Numbered from the stretch's first letter, positions 1-11,158 are shown. The stretch is 64,000 nt of DNA from Microglena sp. YARC (GCA_022414725.1 CM039467.1:7794946-7858945), one strand, 5' to 3'. Made by a program: numbers and translations. The notes: generated by a model from the letters alone, not told the origin.

Positions 1-335
1 AAGTAGCACTCCACCTGCAAAACAAGGCCAGGTCAAGTTTTGGTGGTGTGTTTGTTTTTGGTGGTCGTTGACATTGTCGGTGTGTGTGCTTGTTTGGTGT
101 GTGAGTTTGGTGTTCGTGTTTGGTGGTGTGTGTGTGTGTGTTTGGTTGGTTGTCATTGTCATTGGCCTCAGTAGGCTGATAAAAGTAGCTCTCCATCTGC
201 AAAACAAGACCAAGTCAAGTTTTAGTAGCTTGGGTCGTTCTGGTTAGTTTTAGGTAGTTTTGGGTCGTTCTGTTTAGTTTTGGGTAGTTATGGCCTTATG
301 GGTCGTTCTGGTTAGTTTGGGGTAATACTGGTTTG
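1..335. repeat. GT-rich low-complexity DNA with short tandem units
   Basis: Runs of TG, TTTGG and TGGTGTG fill positions 50-160. Positions 225-335 repeat a unit of about 20 bases around GGTAGTTTTGGGTCGTTCTG. I see no coding signal. Confidence 0.7.
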
Positions 336-402
336 GTGCCCCCTGCCAAGGCCGTGACTGCTAAGGCGTTTTCCGTGTCGCTTGCGACACGCGCTTCGGA
401 CT

Positions 403-592
403 TTTCTTTTCGTCTACGTGCAGCAGCTTCTAGGCAGCTCCCATGCCTGCCTATCCAGTCGGTCCTAACGCAGTCTAGTGCACCTGGACGTTTATGTCAT
501 CAGTACTCCACACTTGTTGAAATTCTGAAGCATAGCCTGGTGGATGAGTCAGCGGGCTGCCTAGAAGCTGCTGCTCATAGCAAAAGAGAACA
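403..592. mobile_element. Inverted-repeat element of the AGCTGCCTAGAAGCTGCTGC family (MITE-like)
   Basis: The left arm at 421-440 (CAGCAGCTTCTAGGCAGCTC) and the right arm at about 555-575 (GCTGCCTAGAAGCTGCTGCT) are reverse complements about 115 bases apart. Both arms are flanked outward by TTTTC/GAAAA-like tracts. Further copies lie at 1500-2340, 9370-9800, 18990-19160, 40735-40800, 41095-41580 and 42812-43235. No coding capacity is visible. A small terminal-inverted-repeat element is the simplest reading; its target-site duplication was not resolved. Confidence 0.6.
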
Positions 593-621
593 ACTATGTG
601 TTAGGGGTGGTAATGCATGAG

Positions 622-840
622 TTTTTGGCGGAGCCCCCTCTTCAAGGGGGCGGGAGCCCCCATGTTCACCCATTTGTCCGTTTGTCCGACCGAAAATTTG
701 CTTGAAGCCTGACACGTCATCTAACGGTCGCGTAAGTAACTCGCTTCCGTCAGCTCCATCGTTGCCACCTTTCGTTCCGTTGCCAACACACTCCGCCAAT
801 TTTCCGCGTGGCTTGCGACGCTGCATAGGACTTGTTGATT
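622..840 (-). repeat. Dispersed ~200-bp repeat with TTGGCGGAG / CTCCGCCAA inverted ends (copy 1)
   Basis: It begins TTTTTGGCGGAG and has CTCCGCCAATTTT near the far end. Between them are GGGCGGGAGCCCCC and the words CCCATTTGTCCG and GTTGCCACCTTTCG. Homology continues for about 30 bases past the inverted end (GCTTGCGACGC then TAGGACTTGT). Related copies are at 18611-18835 (same strand) and at 42390-42609 and 44040-44229 (opposite strand). Non-coding; probably a non-autonomous transposable element. Confidence 0.65.
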
Positions 841-999
841 GTGGCTCGGCAACTCACGCCCATCAAAGGCTAATAATATAGGTTGCAAATGAAAAAGGAT
901 GATCAGTAATAGAGCCAACTCATCAAGAAATGAATTCAAATAAGCGTCCTAAAGGTACCAACTGTTTCAGGAGTACCTCCACCTTTATCTGAATCCCGT

Positions 1000-1190
1000 T
1001 TCGACAAAAGGCTCAAAGGTAGAGCTCGTCGAAACAAGAATGTGCGGGGTTCGAATCCCTACCGATGCGCTTTAGTGTTTGCGGTCGCAGTCAACGGCCA
1101 TGGTAGCTTTGTCCAGGGAGAGTAGCCGCTCGTTCCCTACCGCCGTTAGACGGAGCTCCCTTAATATCACGCCACACCAGGCGTTATCAT
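1000..1190 (+). mobile_element. tRNA-derived SINE candidate (copy 1)
   Basis: The head has a Pol III B-box-like GGGGTTCGAATCCC at 1046-1059. A D-arm-like GCTC-loop-GAGC lies upstream at about 1011-1026. The acceptor arms do not pair, so it is not a functional tRNA. The body begins TTTAGTGTTTGCGGTCGC and ends CACCAGGCGTTATCAT. That body recurs at 15729-15875 and 40121-40265 with the same internal words (GGTAGCTTTGTCCAGG, GGGCTCCCTTAATA). A tRNA-like head joined to a dispersed body is the usual SINE design. Confidence 0.55.
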
Positions 1191-1499
1191 AACCTCCAGT
1201 TTTCTCCTCAATGTGGGTATTGATGGAGAGCTATTTTGCACCTTTACTTACAACAACGCTTCGCCACTGCGTCGCCAGTCTGTCATTGCTTGGCGACACA
1301 TGGGTTTGGCACTGCTCCCGACCTCCCCAGGCTCCGCGCTCCGCCATGCGACGGCTATGCAACAATCCTGAGATCAGGCTTGAGTAGCCCAAGTACATTC
1401 TCAACCTGGCCTACATAAATTTCCAGGCCCCCTTATTTTCTAGACACGCTCCCGCCCGATTGACAAAAAAAGTCTCTTCTTCTTGTAATTGAATTGGCC

Positions 1500-2340
1500 T
1501 GAAGTACATGAGCATCCAGGTACACTAGACTGCGTTTGGACCGACTGGATAGGCAAGCATGGGAGCTGCCTAGAAGCTGCTGCTCATAGCTGAAAAGAAA
1601 AACTATGCCCTAACCCAGCCTAACCTGTCAACTCACCATATGGAGTACTGATGACATAAGCGGACCGACAGGATAGGCAAGCATGAGAGCTGCCTAGAAG
1701 CTGCTGCTCATAGCTGAAAGGAAAAACCATGCCCTAACCTGTCAACTCACCGTATGGAGAACTGATGAAATAAGCGGACCGACAGGATAGGCAAGCATGG
1801 GAGCTGCCTAGAAGCTGCTGCGCATGTAGCTGTTGCGCAGGTAGCTGAAAAGAAAAACTATGCCCTGACATATACGACTCACCATATGGAGTACTGATGA
1901 CGTAAGCGGACTGACTGGATAGGCAAGCATGGGAGCTGCCTAGAAGCTGCTGCGCATGTAGCTGTTGCGCAGGTAGCTGAAAAGAAAAACTATGCCGTAA
2001 CATATACGACTCACCATATGGAGTACTGATGACATCAGCGGACCGACAGGATAGGCAAGCATGGAAGCTGCCTAGAAGCTGCTGCGCAGGTATGGCATGG
2101 GAGCAGCCTAAAAACTACTGCGCAGGTATGGCATGGGAGCTGCCTAGAAGCTGCTGCGCAGGTAGCTGAAAAGAAAAACAAAGCCCTAACCTGTGGGACT
2201 CACCATATCAATTTACTGGTTGTTGTGTTCACTGGTCACTCGTGGTGTGTGTGTGTTTGGTGGTGTGTGTGTGTGCTTGGTGGTGAGTGTGTGTTTGGTT
2301 TGATGGGAGCTGCCTAGAAGCTTCTGCGCAGGTAGCTGAA
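1500..2340. repeat. Tandem array (units ~115-135 bp) of the AGCTGCC repeat with splice-donor-like segments
   Basis: At least five units contain GGGAGCTGCCTAGAAGCTGC, a GAAAAGAAAAACTATGCC segment, then an ACTCACCATATGG segment at about 1634, 1747, 1868, 2009 and 2205. Read on the minus strand this last segment is CCATATGGTGAGT, which resembles the donor end of oxygenase exon 2 (GATATG then GTGAGA, at 2373). A fuller copy of the exon edge, including TGGTTGTTGTGTTCACTGGT, lies at 2215-2243. The array is downstream of that exon, inside the gene's next intron. Confidence 0.75.
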
Positions 2341-2372
2341 AATAAAAACTATGCCCTGGCCTTACATCTCAC

Positions 2373-3784
2373 CATATCGATGAACTGGTTGTTGTGTTCA
2401 CTGGTCACTCGTGGATCTCGCACCTGCAAAGGCGTCGGATAATGGGTGAGCTTGCGTGTGTTTATGTATGTCTGTGTTTATGTATATGTGTGCTTATGTA
2501 TGCGTGCGTTCATGTTTGGGTGTGTTTATGTATGTGTGCCTTTATGTATGTGTGTGTTCATGCATGTATGTGTCGATGCATGTGTGTGTTTATGTATGTG
2601 TGTGTTCATGTATGTGTATGTTTATGTATGTGTGTGTTCATGCATGTATGTGTCGATGCATGTACGCGTTTATGTATGTGTGTGTTTATGTATGTGTGCC
2701 TTTATGTATGTGTGTGTTCATGCATGTATGTGTCGATGCATGTGTGTGTTTATGTATGTGTGTGTTCATGTATGTGTATGTTTATGTATGTGTGTGTTCA
2801 TGCATGTATGTGTCGATGCATGTGCGCGTTTATGTATGTGTGTGTTTATGTATGTGTGTGTTCATGTATGTGTGTGTTTATCTATGTGTGTGTTTATCTA
2901 TGTGTGTGTTGATGTATGTGTGTGTTAATGCATGTGTGTGTTTATGTTTGTGTGTGTTCATATATGTGTGTGTTCATGCATGTATGTGTGTGTTTATGCA
3001 TGTGTGTGTGTTCATGTATTTGTGTGTTCATGTATGTGTGTGTTCATACATATATGTGTCGATGCATGTGTGTGGTTATGTATGTGTGTGGTGATGTATG
3101 CGTGTGAATCAATCCCAAGTCTGCTGGTCACTCGTGATTCCGCACCTGCAAAGGCGTTGGGATGTAGGTGGACCATGCGCACGTGTGTGTCTGGGAGTGT
3201 GGGTGTGAGTTTGACTGAGTGCTGCAGTGCGCGTGGGTGTGAGTGCTGCATGTGCTATTTGTGAGTGTGAGTGTGTGTGCCTGCGTGTGCAAGCTTGTGT
3301 GTGCTTGAGTGTATCTGAGTGCTACATTTGTGTGTACGCTTTGTGTGCATGTGTGTGTGTGTGTGTGTGGGGGGTAGGGGGGGGGGGGGGGGGGGGGGGG
3401 GCATGTGTGTGCCTGTGGGTTTACGTGTGTGTTTGTATGCATGTGTGGTGCAAGCATTCCCCATGTGCATGACTCATCAAAATGTATACGCTCTGCAAAG
3501 CAGCAAGCAGGTGGTCAACTCGCTTTTCTATGTTGGTGCAAGTGTGTGTGTGTATTTGTTTGTATGTGCGTATGTTTGTGTATATGTGTGTTTTTGTGGA
3601 TGTGTGTGTGTTTGCGTACGTGTGTGTATGTGTGTTTGTGTGTGTGCGAGTTTGTACTTACATGTGTGTGTTTGCGTATGTGTGAGTGTTTGTGTATATG
3701 TTTGTGTGGATGGGTGCCTGTGTGGGTGTGCATGTGCATGTGTGTGTGCGTGCATGAGTGCTTGTGTGCGCGTTTGTGTGTGCA

Positions 3785-3828
<44 letters not shown>

Positions 3829-3834
3829 TGCGTG

Positions 3835-3926
<92 letters not shown>

Positions 3927-4089
3927 GCACGCATGTCCCATGAGCAGTACTCACCACAATGCATCCCGTCTGCTTCAAGCAGTTGGCCAAATCATTACAT
4001 AGAGCAATGTCCTCAGGGCTCAGCTCACTGGAGGGGCAGGTAAGCGAGGCCAGGTCAAAGACAGGCAAGATGACACTGCTAGATTCCAT
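2373..4089 (-). CDS. 2OG-Fe(II) oxygenase (isopenicillin N synthase-like), first two exons
   Basis: Exon 1 is 4089-3955: 45 codons from an ATG, starting [13 protein letters not shown] and ending KQTGCIV, then donor GTGAGT. Exon 2 is 2423-2373: 17 codons after acceptor TTTGCAG, reading [17 protein letters not shown], then donor GTGAGA. Both introns are phase 0. The joined text (a hydrophobic start, a helix with a TGC-V segment, then RDPRV and an acidic FIDM helix) is the N-terminal pattern of IPNS-like oxygenases, which oxidise small molecules using Fe(II), 2-oxoglutarate and O2. The Fe-binding HxD...H core is not in the window; later exons should lie left of position 1. The intervening intron (2424-3954) is GT-repeat DNA. 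The family call is inference from a short N-terminus. Confidence 0.6.
2424..3954. repeat. Oxygenase intron 1: GT-rich minisatellite, (TG)n and exon-edge copies
   Basis: Positions 2450-3100 are a minisatellite of TGTGTGTTTATGTATG-type units with a longer period containing CATGTATGTGTCGATGCATG. Positions 3780-3922 are almost pure (TG)n, and 3369-3401 is a G-rich run. Two short islands are degenerate exon edges. About 3122-3160 (GGTCACTCGTGATTCCGCAC then CTGCAAAGGCG) copies the acceptor side of exon 2. About 3473-3530 (ACTCATCAAAATGTATACGC then TCTGCAAAGCAGC) copies the donor side of exon 1 at 3949-4000. Confidence 0.75.
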
Positions 4090-6474
4090 TGTGCTGCTGT
4101 TTAAATTCGCGAAGCTTGCAAGTTCTCCTTTGCGCTGGTTTTTCTTCTTCCTTTCACTGTGACCAGGATGGGGTGGTGGTAGTGGTCAGGGGGGGGGGGG
4201 GGGGGGGGGGGGGCTGCTAAGAAAAGCCTAAAAGCCACACCTGCTGACGTCTCGTTTTTGGCTAAACAACACACTTCGCCCATGAGCGCGCCGGGTACGT
4301 TCGAGGCAGGGTTCGAGGTTCACCTCTGCGAAATATTGATAATGGTGACATCGTCCTGGTGCCCTACAGGAATCCTTATGTGCCCGTAGGTTGTGGCGGA
4401 GTCAAGGGAAACTCGCTACGTGCGTTGAGCTTACTTTGGCCATGCAATGTTGGATTAAGAAATCCTGCTCTAACTGTTTGCAGAGTATCCTAGCAGCGCA
4501 GTCTTGATTGCATTAAACATTGATTTCATTAGGGAGCAGTGGTCGAAGCTCTTTTCAGGGGCTCGCGTAGAGAAATACTAGCATGTGTGATATGCGGTCG
4601 CCCATGGGTATGGAAAGGAAAAGCGAGACAGTCCCTAGGTGAAGGCCATTAGGTCGACCGCGCTTGGCTGTATGCAGTTTGCCCACTTTAGGGTTGTAGG
4701 AATTAAGCAGCGGGGATAGATCCCGTTATTCTCCTGGTACCCACCCACCTAGAGTACGTTCGTCTCTTGCTGCGGCTGCCTACCTGCGCGTGTGCGTGCT
4801 GGTGGTAGGGACTGGACAGACCAGAAAGCGACGGCAAGAGGGGGGATTAGGAGCAGGAAAGGAAATAACTGGGCAGCTGCAACGGGGGTAGCAGTGTCAC
4901 TCGGTTCGTGTGTGAAATAACAGCTGGGGGCAGGCTGGGGGGGTCGGATTTTCCTTGGAATGATCCTACTCCGGGGAATACAAAATACGTGGATGAGGTT
5001 TGAATCGTGGGGGGGGGGGGCGGGTTTGAATCGTTGGGAAGAGGGTTTGAATTTGAGACTCAAATTCACAACATTAAAAATTCAAGATTCGAGCAAAACA
5101 ATTTAACAGAACAGAACAGAACAGAACAGGCCCTGAGGCGCCCTCACCTGAGGGGGAGAAGGCGAAGGGCCGAGAGGGGGCTGCGGCCCGGGGCTGCGGT
5201 GCGTCCTCAGTGGAGCTGGTGATATGAATATCCGCTTGAACGTCCGGCTTCGCAACACGTACACCATACCTCGCCACTCGCCATACCTCGCCACTCCCCC
5301 CACCACCAACACCACCTTAGCATGATCCCACCCACCTACCACGGGACCCACCACCACCACCTTAGCAGTTTCCGCTGCACCTCTGGGGTTGAAGGAAGGG
5401 ATGAGTGGGTGGGTGGGGGAGGGGGGATGCCGGATTGCTAGAATGTGTTTTGAAGGACTAACTCATTTGGCTTAAATCCCACCACCACCACCACTACCAC
5501 CACAAAGTCCAGACCAACTCCGCAGGCATGCCAGTGAACAGTAATACACAAACTTGCATGAGAAGCAGAGCACTGTCCATAGAACCCTCTAAATTATCTG
5601 CGACTCTTTCGGTTGATCGAAACAAGTTTGGGAATAACTGCATAAATACACAAATAAATACGATGCATGATTATGAGGCGTATCAGGTTGAGGGGGCCAG
5701 CCCGTTTGCTTGCACTGGGGCCAACCACCAAGGTCTAAATCCATCCCGGTAATACCAGGCTAATTCAGGAAGACCCCAGCTCTGCTGCCTGAGACGGAAC
5801 CAATAGTATCTTGCGACGCCAGCATCCTGCGATTCAACGGAACCTTCGACGTTGCTTCTGCGACAGAGGACGCAGCATCCTGAACAACCCTGAGTGAACC
5901 CCCCCTACTTGGGTGACAATCCCCTTCAAAACTATGCTTCAGTGCTGTAGGATGTATGTTCCAGGCCAGGGGTAGGCCAAATAGGCTAAAGGGGCTTGCC
6001 CAACCGTGTAAGAAGGGCTTAGAAAGAATAAGCACTGATGAACTGACCCCCGATCAATTGTTTTATCGACAGCGGACCTGACTTCGTGCTACAGTGATCA
6101 TTTTAATTCTACAATCATAATAATGTGCAAAACAACCCACGGAAACCACGGAAGTGCTGCTGTACAAAAATCATTTCGGGTGGTCCCCCACGGCCAGGTC
6201 ATACATTATTTCCCATCAGCACTGCTACCGGGCCGGATCTAACAGGGAGAAGTGAGACCCTGACGAGAACGAATTGTCGGTTAGGTGCCGTTAGAGTTGT
6301 GTTGTGAACTGCAATGACGTCAGCGATGACGTGGGCGTATGCGTGGGTCTGCGGTCTGCCCGATACATTTTCACACAAATCTCGAACTACATTTCCGCCA
6401 AGTGCCCGCGATAGCTCCCATACAACGTGCTTGGCTTCACATTTCGTTCGGGCGGCAACGCACGACGCAGTAGC
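4090..6474. other. Intergenic DNA without a supported gene
   Basis: It holds homopolymer G runs (about 4190-4213 and 5011-5020), a CAGAA/ACAGA pentamer run at 5105-5130, CCACCA-rich DNA at 5285-5500 and a dispersed repeat at 5945-6105. A minus-strand open stretch at 5277-5074 (GVRVAKPDVQADIHITSS) looks faintly protein-like and ends at a GTGAGG donor, but I cannot join it to anything. Promoters of the divergent oxygenase and F-box genes should lie here; I recognise no element. Confidence 0.5.
5945..6105 (+). repeat. Dispersed repeat shared with 55925-56085
   Basis: Both copies carry CCAGGGGT, then GCCAAATAGGCT, AAGGG, a TTGCCCA segment, an AGCACTG(A/G)TGAA segment and a CTTCCGTGCTA or CTTCGTGCTA segment in the same order. 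No ORF is preserved. I cannot tell which element it comes from. Confidence 0.5.
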
Positions 6475-8418
6475 ATGGCTTGGAATAGCCAATCTTGTGA
6501 AGGGGTTGTCCGAGTCCGAAATCAGTGGAGCGACGATGCGCTATGGATCTGCCAAGAAGATCTGCTGCGTTGCTTCGACTCCGAGACACGAAGAACGTGG
6601 AGACTGGTTTGCAAAAGAGCTCGCAAGGCAATGGAAGCTATGACTCGATGCTTGACGTGGGACGACGACACCAATACCAAAGGAGTGAGTTTCTAAATCT
6701 GCAGTCTGCATGAGCTTTTCTGTGTCTCATATGTAAAACCTGTCGGGAAAGGGGCCAGATATGGAAGTCCATCAGGGTATCCAGGAGTTCATGACAGGTT
6801 GCATTACAGTCGTCTATTTCCAGACAGGATGTACGGCCCCATGCAATGTCATGGCTATGTGCTTCAGTCAAGACTTCTGAGATCTTGCTAATGTCCTTCT
6901 TCCTCTGTTCGGGTTGTCTGGCCTGTCTTCATTGTTATACCTGTTGTTTTGCCAAGGCTGGTATGGACTTATTAGGTGGAAACCTCTGTAGAAAGACCCC
7001 TGCTCATGAAAGTGTTTGTTTATACAATCCCAGCAAGCTGTTTCTCCATCCTGTTGCCCTGCAGCATTGCAACCTGGCCGCATCTGTCCTCCATCGGTGC
7101 CCTGCCCTTCAGAGAGTCAGCGTGTCTGTTAGTGCTAAGGGAGATGTGACCCTAGCTGGCTTACCCAACAGCCTGCACTCCTTACACATTTACTTTGATG
7201 ACGGTGAGGATGATGAGGACGGGTCTGTGGAGGAGGAGGAGGAGGAGGAGAGGAGGAGGAGGAGGAGGAGGAGGAGTTTGCCACTGGCAGGGATTATGAT
7301 GTCGACGATGATGATGGTGAGGGGGAGGGGGGGAGGAGGAGGGGGAAACTGATCTTCATCTGCCTGCTGCTCTGTTTCCCTTGACAGCGGTGATTCGGCG
7401 TGAGGAGGCTGCCTCGCTTGGCCTCCTGTTTACCAGTCTAGCCGCCTTGGAGGGCTGCACTGCCCTGCGCTCCCTAGAACTCATAGGCTGCCCCGCCTTG
7501 ACTGACATTTCGGCCTTGTCAGCGTGTTCCAATCTGCATACGCTGGAGATATGTTATGGTGTGCGAGATCTTGATTGCCCCCAGCTTGAGGACATCACAG
7601 CCCTTTCTCATTGCTCAAATTTGTGCGTGCTTAAACTAATGCTGTGCACGCAACTTCAAGATATCACAGCGTTGGCAGCGTGTTCCAATCTGCACACACT
7701 ACACCTGCATGGTTGTATGCAACTTGAGAACATAACAGCCTTATCAGCATGCTCCAATCTGCATACCTTGGAAATGAGTGGTTGTGATGAACTTCAGGAC
7801 ATCACAACCTTGTCTCTGTGTTCCAATCTGCATACCCTGCAGCTGGTATGTTGTACACAACTTCAAGACATCACAGCCTTATCAGCATGTTTCAATCTGC
7901 ATAACTTGAATCTGTCCGGTTGTGGCCAAGATCCGGACATTGCAGGATTATCATCGTGTTGCAATCTGCACACACTATGTCTGCGCTGTCATACACAACT
8001 TCAAGACATCACAGCCTTGTCTGCATGCTGCAACCTGCATACCCTGATTCTTCATGGCTGTTGCCGGCTTCGAGACATCACAGCCTTATCAGCTTGTGGC
8101 AGTTTGCATACCCTGGATCTGTCTGCTTGTGAGCAACTTGAGGACATCACAGCCTTGTCAGCGTGTTCCAACCTGCATTACCTGGATCTGGAGAACTGTA
8201 GCCATCTCCATGACATCACAGCATTGTCGACGTGTTCCAATCTGCACACCCTGAATCTATCTCGTTGTCGCTGTCTTCAGGACATCAGTGCCTTGCCAGC
8301 TTGTGGCAATCTGCAAACCCTGAATCTATCTGATTGTAAGCAACTTCAGGACATTACAGCCTTGTCAGCGTGTTCCAACCTGCATACCTTGGATCTGTCT
8401 CGATGTCGCTGTCTTTAG
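6475..8418 (+). CDS. F-box-like leucine-rich-repeat protein, three exons, ends at a premature stop
   Basis: Exons are 6475-6684 (ATG, donor GTGAGT), 7065-7203 (acceptor CCCTGCAG, donor GTGAGG) and 7388-8418 (acceptor CCCTTGACAG). Phases are 0 then 1, giving 459 residues. Residues about 15-65 resemble an F-box (DLLRCFDSETRRTWRLVCKR). From about residue 140 the protein is a run of roughly 23-residue cysteine-rich LRRs built on LSACSNLHTLxLSxCxxLQDITA. F-box/LRR proteins usually select substrates for SCF ubiquitin ligases; that role is inference. The stop at 8416-8418 is TAG where sibling repeats have CAG, and three more LRRs follow in frame before a TAG at 8605. The acidic/Arg-rich stretch 7204-7387 is treated as intron because only then do the exons join in frame. 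Confidence 0.7.
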
Positions 8419-9035
8419 GACATCAGTGCCTTGCAAGCTTGTGGCAATCTGCAAACCCTGAATCTAACTGATTGTGAGCAACTTCAGGACATTACAGCCT
8501 TGTCAGCGTGTTCCAACCTGCATACCTTGGATCTGCGTTCCTGTAAGCAAGTTCAAGATATCACAGTATTGTCAGTGTGTGGCAATCTGCATGCCCTGAA
8601 GCTGTAGGATCGTTATCATGATCAAGGCGTCACATCATTGCCAGGGTGTTGCAGACCAGGGTACTACGTTTTGTCATTTTGGGTTGCGCTTTTGACGCTG
8701 CTGCCTCCTTTTGGGTTGCGCTTTTGACTCAACTGAAACTGAAATCTGCGCGCTGCGCCTAGAGGAGGTTTTACAAATTGTGTCAATCGCGCAGTCGGGC
8801 TCCAAAACCTAGTGCGCGTCATGTAGTACTCTGTTGCAGACTGTCTAAATAATGAATCGGTATGGCTGTTCCTGACTTTAAGTTATCAGTGCCTTGTCAG
8901 CATTTGGGAGTCTGCATCACTGGATTTGTCTTGGTTGTCTGCAACCTCAGGACATGACAGCCTGCCAGCCTGAGCAGCGTGTTGCAATCTGCATCACTGA
9001 ATCTGTATGTTTTCGAGCAGCTCCAGGACCACAAC
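8419..9035 (+). pseudogene. Decayed LRR tail of the F-box/LRR gene
   Basis: LRR coding text continues in frame for three repeats to a TAG at 8605-8607 and becomes degenerate to about 8656. It is interrupted by a small transposon (8657-8833) and resumes at about 8880-9030 with GTCAGCATTTGGGAGTCTGCATC-like repeat text and stops. This shows a longer ancestral LRR domain that has lost its C-terminus. Confidence 0.65.
8657..8833 (+). mobile_element. hAT-type MITE, 177 bp, with perfect 8-bp target duplication
   Basis: It starts CAGGGTACTACGT and ends ATGTAGTACTCTG, so the inverted termini are CAGGGTACTAC and CAGAGTACTAC. The flanking 8-bp duplication TTGCAGAC is at 8649-8656 and 8834-8841. CAGGG-type termini with an 8-bp duplication are hAT hallmarks. 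A sibling is at 53224-53427; both contain TTGTCATT, GGGTTGCGC, CTGCCTCCTTT, AATTGTGTCAATCGCGCAGT and GTGCGCGTCATGTAG. The element has no ORF. Confidence 0.88.
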
Positions 9036-9119
9036 CCAGCAGGGTACTGTATTGTGTACAAGGATCAACCGTCAGCATTCTTCTACCTAGATACCCTGTT
9101 GTGGAGTGAAGATATGTCA

Positions 9120-9195
9120 ATCCACGCCCCCCCCCCCCCCCCACCCACCCACCCACCCACCCACCACCCCACCCACACACACACACACTCACACG
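9120..9195. repeat. C-rich and (CA)n low-complexity tract
   Basis: A run of Cs, then CCCA/CCCAC units, then (CA)n. No other signal. Confidence 0.8.
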
Positions 9196-9369
9196 CCCTT
9201 GAGCCAAACCTGAAGCTAGATAGTGCGCCTGATAACTGACATGAAAGACATTCCAATGCAGCTTCAAGCTCTGGACTTGACCCAGTGGCTGGCTAATGGA
9301 ACTGGCTTGAAGCTTTCATTTGTAGCCTAGAAAAGCAATGAAGGTGCCCTAGGTTGTGTTAGATTAGAC

Positions 9370-9810
9370 TGAATAGCCAGATATTTGAGCTGCCTACCTA
9401 GAAGCTGATGCTGGTAGTGTAGAAGAAAAGCTATTTTACAGTGTGCTCCATTTGCAGCTTAGGCCTACTACTAGTTAGGTTTGGCTGTATAGCTGGGCAT
9501 GGGAGCCGCCTAGAAGCTGATGCTGGTAGAGAAGAAGAAAAGCTATGTTACAGTGTGCTCCATCTGCAGCTTATGTCTCCTACTAGTTAGGTTTGACTGT
9601 ATAGATGGGCATATGAGCTACCTCGAAGCTGCTGCTGCTGGTAGACAAAAAGCTGCACTACAGTGTGCTCCATCTACAGCTTAGGCCTACCACTAGTTAG
9701 GTTTAACTGTATAGCTGGATATGGGAGCTGCCTAGGAACTGCTGCTGCTGGTGGACAATTAAAGCTACATTACAGTATGCTCCGTGTGCAGCTTAGGCCT
9801 ACTACTAGTT
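9370..9810 (+). repeat. Tandem array (about four ~118-bp units) of the AGCTGCC repeat
   Basis: Units contain GAGCTGCCTAGAAGCTGATGC, AAAAGCTA, ACAGTGTGCTCCATCTGCAG, CTTAGGCCTACTACTAGTTA and GGTTTGGCTGTATAGCTGG. They start near 9375, 9495, 9615 and 9725. They are related to, but distinct from, the array at 1500-2340. Confidence 0.75.
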
Positions 9811-9829
9811 TTGGTTTGGTTTGATTATA

Positions 9830-10375
9830 TGTTCTGTCAGCCTTCTTGCTGCTTGATGTATGTGGGCAGAGTAAGCATGGGTAGTGTGAAGGCTACTGCA
9901 TCAGTAACACACTTCTGATTGGATTGGATTGGATTGGCTCCAGTCCAATAGCCGCCCAATATCTGTGGGCAGAGTAAGCATGGATAGTATGAAAGCTACA
10001 GTTATAGTAACACACTTCTGATTGGATCCAATATCTGCCCAATATCTGTGCAAAGAGTAAGCATGGACAGCATGAAAGCTGCAGCACCAGTTACACACTT
10101 CTGATTGGATTGGATTGGATTGGATTGGATTGGATTGGATTGGATTGGATTGGATTGGATTGGATCCAATCCAATATCCGCCCAATATCTGTGGGCAGAG
10201 TCAGCATGGATAGTATGAAAACTACAGCACCAGTAACACACTTCTGATTGGATCCAATACCTGCCCATTATGTGTGGGCAGAGTAAGCATGGATAGTATG
10301 AAAGCTACAGCACCAGTAACACACTTCTGATTGGATCCAATATCTGCCCAATATCAGTGGGTGGAGTAAGCATGG
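9830..10375. repeat. Tandem ~65-110-bp units with embedded (ATTGG)n
   Basis: At least five units carry GGGCAGAGTAAGCATGG, ATAGTATGAAAGCTACAG, AGTAACACACTTCTGATTGG and ATCCAATATCTGCCCAATA. The pentamer (ATTGG)n expands within the units, longest at 10102-10163. Another (ATTGG)n preceded by AGTAACACACTTCTGATTGG is at 15078-15155, on the far side of the LTR element. The retroelement therefore probably landed in this satellite. Confidence 0.8.
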
Positions 10376-10543
10376 GTAGTATATACTATTATTATTCCCC
10401 CGGAATTATCCTGAATTTCCCTCCAAATTCACCAGAATCCCCCCAAATTTGCCCAATTTATTCTCCAAGAAATCTCCTGAATTGCCCCAGAATTTTACCC
10501 AAGAATTCCCCAGAATTCTTACCCCAGAATTCTACCCGAATTC

Positions 10544-10757
10544 TGTTATTGTCCGGTATACGTCGGACACTGAGTTGGCATAATGCATACCGGTACCTGG
10601 TCCCTCCAGGTCCCGAGTTGCCTGCCGCTAGGCCACAAGCTAGCTGTGGCCTACACGGGTCTGCAGGATCTTCCTGCAGACTCCCGTCTTCGATATAAGC
10701 GCACTCGTCGCGTGCCTCTTCCTTCACTTCAGTCTTCACTGTGTAACAACTCTAACA
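10544..10757 (+). repeat. 5' LTR
   Basis: 214 bp, TGTTATTG to CTCTAACA. GATATAAGCGC near 10693 could be a TATA-like promoter motif; this is a guess. It is followed by TTGAAAGGTCATGGCCCC, a possible primer-binding region that I could not match to a tRNA. Confidence 0.8.
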
Positions 10758-11099
10758 TTGAAAGGTCATGGCCCCTGACCGCTAACCGAAGCAACGCCAC
10801 TGCGCCTGTGCCAAGGACGATCTTCTGCCCTGCACAAGGTGATAGTTTTCCCTCAGACTAGCTCAACGGCTTGAGTACTGCTTTTGGCCCTGGATTGCCT
10901 ACGATTAGTCATGAGGAATCCACTACCTGCGCTGCCTCGCCTACTGCCCACACAACTCTCCCGTTGTCTCTACAATCCGTTCAAGACGCCAAGTAGACGC
11001 AGTCCAGGAGTCTCAGTAGATCTTTGACGTGAGTTGCTAACTCACTAGATCATACACAGCGTTACCAATCCTCCGAGATTGTTGGTGCACAGATATTCA

Positions 11100-11103
11100 G
11101 CTA

Positions 11104-11158
<55 letters not shown>

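Noticed and set aside
1000..1075. Functional tRNA gene
   Set aside because: D-arm and T-loop resemble a tRNA but the acceptor ends do not pair and no clear anticodon arm forms. A SINE head explains it better.
2394..4043. ORFs of Cys-Val or His-Thr repeats
   Set aside because: They are translations of (TG)n and GT-rich minisatellite DNA in the oxygenase intron.
5074..5277. Minus-strand exon reading GVRVAKPDVQADIHITSS and ending at a GTGAGG donor
   Set aside because: Protein-like, but no acceptor, start or neighbouring exon can be assigned.
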